Below are positions 60,101 through 64,000 of a DNA stretch of 64,000 nt, in pieces. A model generated the notes under the pieces. The model had not been told where the DNA came from and ran no database searches. It saw nothing but the letters and a program-made list of their open reading frames with translations. A program made the translations under genes and the position numbers. Every line of letters begins with the position of its first letter. The stretch's first letter is position 1. Source of the DNA: Micromonospora chokoriensis (GTDB taxonomy: Bacteria; Actinomycetota; Actinomycetes; Mycobacteriales; Micromonosporaceae). The stretch covers positions 186,001 through 250,000 of the forward strand of contig NZ_JOAN01000011.1 of NCBI RefSeq assembly GCF_000718555.1. The letters run 5' to 3'.

Positions 60101-60424
60101 CGGGGCGGCCTTCAGCACGTACCCCGGTGGCTCGGTGACCAGGATCCGGGGCGGCTGTCGGGGTGGCCGGTCGGGCTCCAGGGCCCGGCGCAGGTCGGCG
60201 ACGAACGTTCGGATGGCGCCTACCGCGCCGTCCGGTGCGACCTCCCACAGGTCGTCGACGAGACGATCCACCGGCACCACCCGGCCGTGTGCGATCAACA
60301 GCCGGGCCAGCACCAGGCGCTGCCGGTGCCCCCGCAGCGCGACCGGGCCGCGCTCGGTCGCGGCGAGCACCGGCCCGAGCACGCCGAAGGTCACCGCGAC
60401 GGGCACCGTCAGCTGCCTGGTCAT
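57104..60424 (-). CDS. SARP-type transcriptional regulator with AAA ATPase domain (AfsR-like)
   Basis: 1106 residues. Residues about 8-105 are an OmpR-type winged helix (LRGHRQRLVLARLLIAHGRV, RTFVADLRRALEP), followed by the BTAD helical repeats (about 110-255). A nucleotide-binding domain starts near 315 with Walker A GGPGAGKTALAETL and has LLVLDDLHRADGDTLDLL as Walker B. A long helical C-terminal half (about 640-1106) resembles TPR-like repeats. Such large SARPs activate secondary-metabolite or developmental genes when they bind ATP or a signal. The start codon is 6 bp from a -10 box and next to three 11-bp-spaced repeats (60431-60482), so it may regulate itself. Confidence 0.93.
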   Translation of the reverse strand: MTRQLTVPVAVTFGVLGPVLAATERGPVALRGHRQRLVLARLLIAHGRVVPVDRLVDDLWEVAPDGAVGAIRTFVADLRRALEPDRPPRQPPRILVTEPPGYVLKAAPDAVDAGQFEAAVGETAPLLAAGRPAPALAALDRALGLWRGPAYADCANETWAVAEINRLNELRMLAVERRAEALLALGRPDEAAADLPAHLASYPLREDAWRLLAVARYRAGRQGDALAALRDARNVLVAELGVDPGPELRRLEADILAQAPHLTPPLDRIVTSSPAELVPPVEAGQRPFVGRDAELRRLRRAAEAASRRHQPTLALLSGGPGAGKTALAETLTQQLVAEGWTTAWGRSPEYEGAPPAWPWTQIVDTFAEPADTAAATGPADPTGARFRRRRAVASLISAVAERGPVLLVLDDLHRADGDTLDLLTALLTGPQPASGPVLILGTYRATEISPELTATLARVAGLEPTREYLAGLSAPATGELVRAIVGTELSPAIARLIHHRSGGNPFFVRELAQLYAGEGEAALAAVPPGVRDVIRHRLAQLPDSTRTVLRQAAVLGRDLDPDVLSALTGDPTAALDAVDHALQAGFLTERESDGLLRFTHILVRDTLYADLSASRRAAWHAAVAEVLRRREPTEPAALAYHLLRAGGPVAAARASAYARTAAERAERGGNPHEAARLWGQAIDAYDRAGGVEPRERLTALLGLGRSLAVTGRLVEARRRRAEAISAAESVGDPLLIQEVLAGFDVPAIWTRNDDDLLSVHIVRAAEHALTALGSTGSAQRSRLLSTLALELRGTTTDRGRRAADEAETIARAVGDSGLLAFALNARFMHAFHRVGLAGARARIGGELVDLAARHHLVTFEVLGHLILVQANCALADGPGADAHARAADRLAERYELPLVGVFTRWYAALRLALMGRSAAAADAYRLAADQVSADDMPGLTRGLLPLALLGLRLADTIGDDQPTAGPGAAAGPTPGSGAQDWAALDWGPHEPWVRPLLLAADDRDAAAAALRAVPEGPHDLLREVRLCLVGRAACALDDRATMTRVYAELLPAADELAAGSGVLTVGPVAGHLADLAAALGRDEEAAGHRRTARAVTARARAAASGP

Positions 60425-60430
60425 GGCACC

Positions 60431-60482
60431 AATCTAGGCGCGACGGCCGGCCGGCACTGATTCGACGCTGACCGTCTGCTGA
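60431..60482 (-). promoter_or_regulatory. Leaderless promoter of the SARP gene with triple 11-bp-spaced repeats
   Basis: On the minus strand TAGATT (60436-60431) lies 6 bp before the SARP ATG, giving a leaderless mRNA. Upstream are three heptamers, TCAGCAG, TCAGCGT and TCAGTGC, beginning exactly 11 bp apart (TCAG at 60482, 60471 and 60460). Directly repeated heptamers at one helical turn are the known binding pattern of SARP proteins. The nearest heptamer also occupies the -35 position (18-bp spacer). Confidence 0.6.
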
Positions 60483-60552
60483 TCACCGCCGGGCAGGCTC
60501 GACGAGGTACGGCGGCGACGGGCCACCGCACTGCTCACCAGGAAGGTTCCCC

Positions 60553-61431
60553 ATGGACTCCAGGATCATCGGATTCGACTACCGGCGCGTCACTGTCGCC
60601 GATGGTGTGACGCTGAACGCCGCCGTGGGCGGTTCCGGCCCAGCGATCGTGCTGTTGCACGGCTTTCCGCAGACCCACCTCATGTGGCGGCACGTCGCGG
60701 CCGACCTGGCCGCCGACCACACCGTCATCTGCCCCGACCTGCGCGGCTACGGCGACAGCGACAAACCCGTCGACACCGACGGCACCGGGTACGCCAAGCG
60801 CACCATGGCCGCCGACATCGTGGCGCTGGCGGGCACGCTCGGCCACGAACGGTTCGCGTTGGTCGGGCACGACCGGGGTGCCCTCGTCGCGTTCCGGGCC
60901 GGTCTCGACCATCCGGCGGCGATCAGCCAGCTCGCCCTGCTCGACGTGCTGCCCACCCTGGACATGTGGGACGTGCTGCACGGCACCAGCGCCGCGGTCG
61001 GTTTCCACCTGTACCTGATGGCCCAGCCGCCTGGCCTGCCCGAACAGCTGATCGCCGGCAGCCCGGACGCCTTCTTCGGTCATTTCCTGGACGTCTGGAC
61101 GCGTGATCGGGAGGCCCTGCCGGCGGACGTGCGGGCCGCGTACCTGCGCGCCTCCCGGAACGCGGTTCCCTCGATCGTCGCCGACTATCGGGCATCGGCC
61201 GGGGTCGACGTGGACCACGACGCCGCTGATCGGGCGGTCGGCAACCGGCTGCGGATGCCGGTGACCGTGCTCCAGCAGGACTGGGGTGCGGCACTGGGCT
61301 ACGACGCGGCCGCGGTGTGGCGGGCCTGGGCTCCTGATCTGGAGCACCGGACCGTCACCTGCGGGCACTTCATGGCGGAGGAAGCGCCGGCTGAGGTGCT
61401 GCGGGCGGTGCGGGCCCTGCTCGGCCGCTGA
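60553..61431 (+). CDS. Alpha/beta hydrolase with Asp nucleophile (haloalkane/haloacetate dehalogenase-like)
   Basis: 292 residues. Motifs of the dehalogenase/epoxide hydrolase branch: HGFPQTHLMW (oxyanion region, about 36-45), DLRGYGDSDKP (about 62-72), nucleophile Asp107 in VGHDRGA instead of Ser, and catalytic His in CGHFMAEE (about 272). An Asp nucleophile excludes ordinary esterases and fits haloacetate dehalogenases or epoxide hydrolases; the substrate is unknown. AAGGTT precedes the ATG. It is divergent from the SARP gene and shares the region with the SARP repeats, so it may be a target. Confidence 0.92.
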   Translation: MDSRIIGFDYRRVTVADGVTLNAAVGGSGPAIVLLHGFPQTHLMWRHVAADLAADHTVICPDLRGYGDSDKPVDTDGTGYAKRTMAADIVALAGTLGHERFALVGHDRGALVAFRAGLDHPAAISQLALLDVLPTLDMWDVLHGTSAAVGFHLYLMAQPPGLPEQLIAGSPDAFFGHFLDVWTRDREALPADVRAAYLRASRNAVPSIVADYRASAGVDVDHDAADRAVGNRLRMPVTVLQQDWGAALGYDAAAVWRAWAPDLEHRTVTCGHFMAEEAPAEVLRAVRALLGR

Positions 61432-61792
61432 CCGCTCGGCGGCCCGGTCACGCCACCATCGCCTTAAGTAATATATGCGACACGTTACGTAATGGGCGAA
61501 GCGGCGCGGCCGGGCTGCCCGCACTCGATTGGACCAAACCGTTCGACACGGCTCTGACCTGCTTATATGCGACGTAACACCAGGTGGACGCTAACCACTC
61601 AACGGTGATACACAGGCAGATATCGGCAGCCAACGACGGCGCGTCGCCTCATCTCCTCAACCAATCGATTCTTCGCACGCGCCGCCAGCACGGGCTCAAC
61701 CGCAGACCGGCCTCCACGCTCGGGAACCTCGACGCGGCCCCGGCCCACGAGCCGCTGGCGGTCGAATGCCGGTTCTCGACCAGGGAGTTGCC
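61432..61792. other. AT-richer intergenic region with a duplicated motif; no firm gene
   Basis: 361 bp of notably lower GC than the rest of the window. TATATGCGAC occurs exactly twice (61472-61481 and 61564-61573), each next to a GTTACGT or ACGTAAC sequence, including the palindrome TTACGTAA (61485-61492). Short frames on both strands have no ribosome-binding sites. The region could be a promoter with operators for the two small genes downstream, or the edge of an acquired segment. Confidence 0.5.
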
Positions 61793-62242
61793 GTGAGAAA
61801 TTTACGAGTACGGGCCAAGCACCAACCGTTCGAGGTGGCCGCGCTGGTCATGACGCCCATCTGCGGTGTGCTGCTGCTCGTGCTGGACGTCCGGCCGCCG
61901 TCGGTCCAGTTGTCCATGCCGGAGCCCCTCCAGGCCGGCTGGGAGATCGCCCTGATCGTCGTCGGCCTGGGCGGCCTACTGGGCATTCTGTGGCCTGGCC
62001 AGCTCTCCACCGGCCTCGGTGTCGAGCTCGCGGCCGTCCTGGTGCTCGGCACCATCACCGGCATGTACGCGGTGGCGCTGGTGGCGGTCGCGGGTCAACA
62101 GGGCATCGTCGCCGCGTCGTTGATCGCCGCGGTGCCTGCCGGGTCCTTCTGGCGTGCCGCCCAGATCACCATCGACCTGCGCTGCATGGCCAAGGGCCAC
62201 CAGTGCTCGACGCATCGACGGGTAATAGGAGGTGTGACGTGA
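61793..62242 (+). CDS. Small membrane protein of unknown function
   Basis: 149 residues from GTG at 61793, with GGGAG 7 bp upstream; a longer frame from 61766 lacks a signal. Four hydrophobic stretches are predicted at about 14-33, 48-70, 75-95 and 97-118 (AALVMTPICGVLLLVL, EIALIVVGLGGLLGIL). The C-terminus (about 120-149) is charged with one Cys pair. Its stop overlaps the next start as GTGA. Such two-gene membrane modules occur next to phage structural genes, but no phage gene is present here, so that link is only a suggestion. Confidence 0.72.
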   Translation: MRNLRVRAKHQPFEVAALVMTPICGVLLLVLDVRPPSVQLSMPEPLQAGWEIALIVVGLGGLLGILWPGQLSTGLGVELAAVLVLGTITGMYAVALVAVAGQQGIVAASLIAAVPAGSFWRAAQITIDLRCMAKGHQCSTHRRVIGGVT

Positions 62243-62634
62243 TATCCGCTCCGGCGCCCGAAGCGCCGCACTGGGTCCAGGTGCTGCTCAGCCTGCTTGG
62301 CGTGCTGGGTGGCACCACTGGCCTGGCTGCCATCGCCACCGTGGTGTCACAGCGCGGCAAGTTCAAGGCCGACGCTGCCGACACCCTCACCGAGGCCGCC
62401 CTCACCCTGGTCCAACCGCTCCAGATGCGGATCACCGAGTTGGAGGGCGAGGCGTTGAGCTCTCGATCCGAGCTGGGGCTGCTGCGCGAGCAGGTCAACC
62501 AGTTGCAGTTCGTCGTCCGGGTGCTCAGCCGCACGCTCGACCGGTGGCGTACGGCGGTGCACGCCCCCGACGCCACGTTGCGCAAGATCCGCACCGTTGT
62601 CTCGGAGTCGGAACGGATGGCCGAGGACCGCTGA
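62239..62634 (+). CDS. Small protein with membrane segment and coiled coil
   Basis: 131 residues from GTG at 62239, with AGGAGG upstream and a 4-bp overlap with the previous gene. One hydrophobic segment (VLLSLLGVLGGTTGLAAIATVV, here about 14-33; first 20 residues VLLSLLGVLGGTTGLAAIAT) precedes a long helical region with heptad-like leucines (ITELEGEALSSRSELGLLRE, QVNQLQFVVRVLSRTL) and a charged tail. This is a plausible membrane-anchored coiled-coil protein that pairs with the product of the upstream gene. Family not recognised. Confidence 0.75.
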   Translation: MISAPAPEAPHWVQVLLSLLGVLGGTTGLAAIATVVSQRGKFKADAADTLTEAALTLVQPLQMRITELEGEALSSRSELGLLREQVNQLQFVVRVLSRTLDRWRTAVHAPDATLRKIRTVVSESERMAEDR

Positions 62635-62648
62635 GCGGCTTCGACGAC

Positions 62649-64000
62649 TCAGCCCCGACCACGCAGGCGTCCGGCGAGTTCGCGCACGGCCGCCCGGAAC
62701 TCGGGATCGGTCTCGCCCGGATGGTGCCCCCGCAGCGGCGGCGCAGACCGCTCCCCCGGTGCCGGCAGCAGGTCCCGAGGATCGCGCAACCGCCGGTCGA
62801 CCTGACCCGCCGGGTCGGCGGGGTCCGGGGGCGGATCGCCAGGCCGGCGTGCGGCGAAGACCCAGCCGCCAACCGGGTCGGTGTCCCGCCAGAGGTTGAG
62901 CCACCGCCACTCGACCCGCTCTCCCACCTCGCGCAGCACCTTCTCGTTGAGGTAGGCCGGGAACAGCCGGGCGTACAGGCGGTCCAACGGTGACCCGTAG
63001 GTGAGCAGCGCGACCCGCTGGCGTACGCGCGGAGGCAGCCGCAGCACCGCGAGGACGAGCAGCGCGGACCCGTGGCTGTGCCCGCAGAGCAGCACCCCGC
63101 TGTGCCGCTCGGCCAGTCGACTGATCCGGTCGGCCAACTCCGGCACCGCACGGTCGGCGTAGCTCGGGGGTGCGAACGGGTGTGCGGCCCGGGGCCAGAA
63201 GGTGCCCAGGTCCCACAGGATGCCGACGTGCCGGCGGAACCACGTGCTCCGGTAGGCGAAGACGCCACTCGCGAACAGGGTGAGAAGCACCGCGGCAACG
63301 AGGTAGGCACCTCCCGTGAGCCCCATCTGGACAGCTCCGGCCGGCAGCCCGAGCAGTTGCCGCGCCAACTCCTCCGGCTCACGCCCGGCACCCCCCAGCA
63401 GACTCGTGGCCAGTCCGATCACCGCGAGGACCGCGTACGTGGCGGCCAGCAGCCCCAGCCACTCGGTGAACCGTGCCCGCGCGACGGCCCGCGTCACCAA
63501 CCGCAGCCGCCCGGCCGCCTCCGGCGGCACGACCGGGAAGTCGCGACGGCTGATCGCCGCCGCCGCACGACGCCGTCGACGTCGCGACAGGAGGGTCAGG
63601 GCACCACACAGCAGCGCCGCCGCGACCACATGCAGGAAGAAGGCCAGCAGCGTCCAGCGGTACGCCGCTGGCGGCCCACCGTCGGCGCGGTACCCGCCAA
63701 ACAGTTCCCCCGCCTGGTAGACGAGGCCGGCGGCGAGCGCGCCGGCCAGGCCGACGGCGAGGGCGGCGATGACCGCCGCACCCAGCCCACGCCGCAGCGC
63801 GGCCCGGCCGCCCGTACGACCCCGGTGCCACAGCACCAACCCGCTGAGCAGCACCAGCAGGACCATCTGACCGAGCAGCGCCCCACCCGCGATCCCGCCA
63901 TAGCCGGGGAGCCCTGCCGACGACGACCAGTCACGCTCGGCGCGCGCGACGATGACGAGGGTCGCCACGCTCAGGCCGACCGCCACGACGCCAGTGGTGC
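62649..64000 (-). CDS. Membrane protein with C-terminal lipase-like alpha/beta hydrolase domain (partial, runs off window)
   Basis: At least 450 residues; the frame is open at the window edge, so the N-terminus is missing. The visible part has six or more hydrophobic segments (about 1-260 of the visible protein) and then a soluble domain with the nucleophile motif GHSHGS (Ser in LLCGHSHGSALLVLA), a GSPLDRLYARLFP region and WRWLNLWRDTDPVGGW, a pattern like class 3 lipases. A Pro/Asp/Arg-rich stretch (about 390-430) precedes the C-terminus. The catalytic domain is probably cytoplasmic or membrane-facing. The substrate is unknown. It is convergent with the small coiled-coil gene, 14 bp apart. 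Confidence 0.82.
   Translation of the reverse strand, partial: TTGVVAVGLSVATLVIVARAERDWSSSAGLPGYGGIAGGALLGQMVLLVLLSGLVLWHRGRTGGRAALRRGLGAAVIAALAVGLAGALAAGLVYQAGELFGGYRADGGPPAAYRWTLLAFFLHVVAAALLCGALTLLSRRRRRRAAAAISRRDFPVVPPEAAGRLRLVTRAVARARFTEWLGLLAATYAVLAVIGLATSLLGGAGREPEELARQLLGLPAGAVQMGLTGGAYLVAAVLLTLFASGVFAYRSTWFRRHVGILWDLGTFWPRAAHPFAPPSYADRAVPELADRISRLAERHSGVLLCGHSHGSALLVLAVLRLPPRVRQRVALLTYGSPLDRLYARLFPAYLNEKVLREVGERVEWRWLNLWRDTDPVGGWVFAARRPGDPPPDPADPAGQVDRRLRDPRDLLPAPGERSAPPLRGHHPGETDPEFRAAVRELAGRLRGRG

Noticed and set aside
61448..61633. 61-residue minus-strand frame in the AT-richer region
   Set aside because: No ribosome-binding site and no recognisable domain; described instead as part of the intergenic region.

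Overview
The window is 64 kb of very GC-rich DNA with short intergenic gaps, many GTG/TTG starts, frequent 4-bp stop/start overlaps, leaderless promoters and actinobacterial riboswitch classes. Gene content (ribitol-phosphate polymer genes, a ParC/ParE-like second topoisomerase, a SARP regulator, a SAM-IV riboswitch) points to an actinomycete, most likely Micromonosporaceae (Micromonospora-like). No tRNA, rRNA, CRISPR array or intact insertion sequence was seen. This assignment rests on sequence character, not on a database search.

Bases 1-2300 hold the end of a two-component system (partial sensor kinase plus OmpR-type regulator) and two small genes. Bases 2334-32384 form one large cell-surface glycopolymer locus. 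It contains two CDP-glycerol/CDP-ribitol glycerophosphotransferase-type polymerases (2334-4091, 10864-12534), a fused cytidylyltransferase-reductase of the Bcs1 type expected to make CDP-ribitol (9313-10830), a Wzm/Wzt-type ABC exporter (7461-9165) behind a probable TetR-controlled promoter, two polytopic membrane proteins, an acyltransferase-3 protein and a GT2 glycosyltransferase. Interleaved is what looks like a complete pseudaminic acid (Pse) pathway: PseB, PseC, PseH, PseG, PseI and an SpsF-type cytidylyltransferase in the PseF position. The likely product is a wall polymer combining polyol phosphate and nonulosonic acid.

The most unusual part is a translationally coupled cassette inside the Pse locus (20184-22950, minus strand): acyl carrier protein, ANL-type acyl ligase, FabG-like reductase and a compact phosphopantetheinyl-transferase-like protein. 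I infer that it builds and carries an acyl group, perhaps a hydroxyacyl, that decorates the sugar.

The surface locus is interrupted at 12539-16218 by an alpha/beta hydrolase, a secreted C39-like peptidase behind a ydaO-type c-di-AMP riboswitch with a good promoter, and two unknown envelope proteins.

Bases 32400-64000 are mostly housekeeping or scattered metabolic genes: AlkB, a SpoU methyltransferase, ParC/ParE-like topoisomerase, an SGNH esterase, a DUF72 protein, two DinB-fold proteins, a debranching-enzyme-like hydrolase coupled to an SCP2 protein, an alcohol dehydrogenase, a 2'-5' RNA ligase-like protein, CorA, an APC permease, an amino-acid ABC importer, a Na+/H+ antiporter, a SARP/AAA regulator with a divergent hydrolase, and two small membrane proteins. 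The ABC importer is preceded by a SAM-IV riboswitch followed by a Cys-containing leader peptide, suggesting double control by sulfur amino acids. The SARP gene has three exact 11-bp-spaced repeats at its own promoter. Two copies of an intergenic inverted-repeat family (core TCTTGCA) lie downstream of convergent genes, and one forms the 3' end of the PPTase-like gene.
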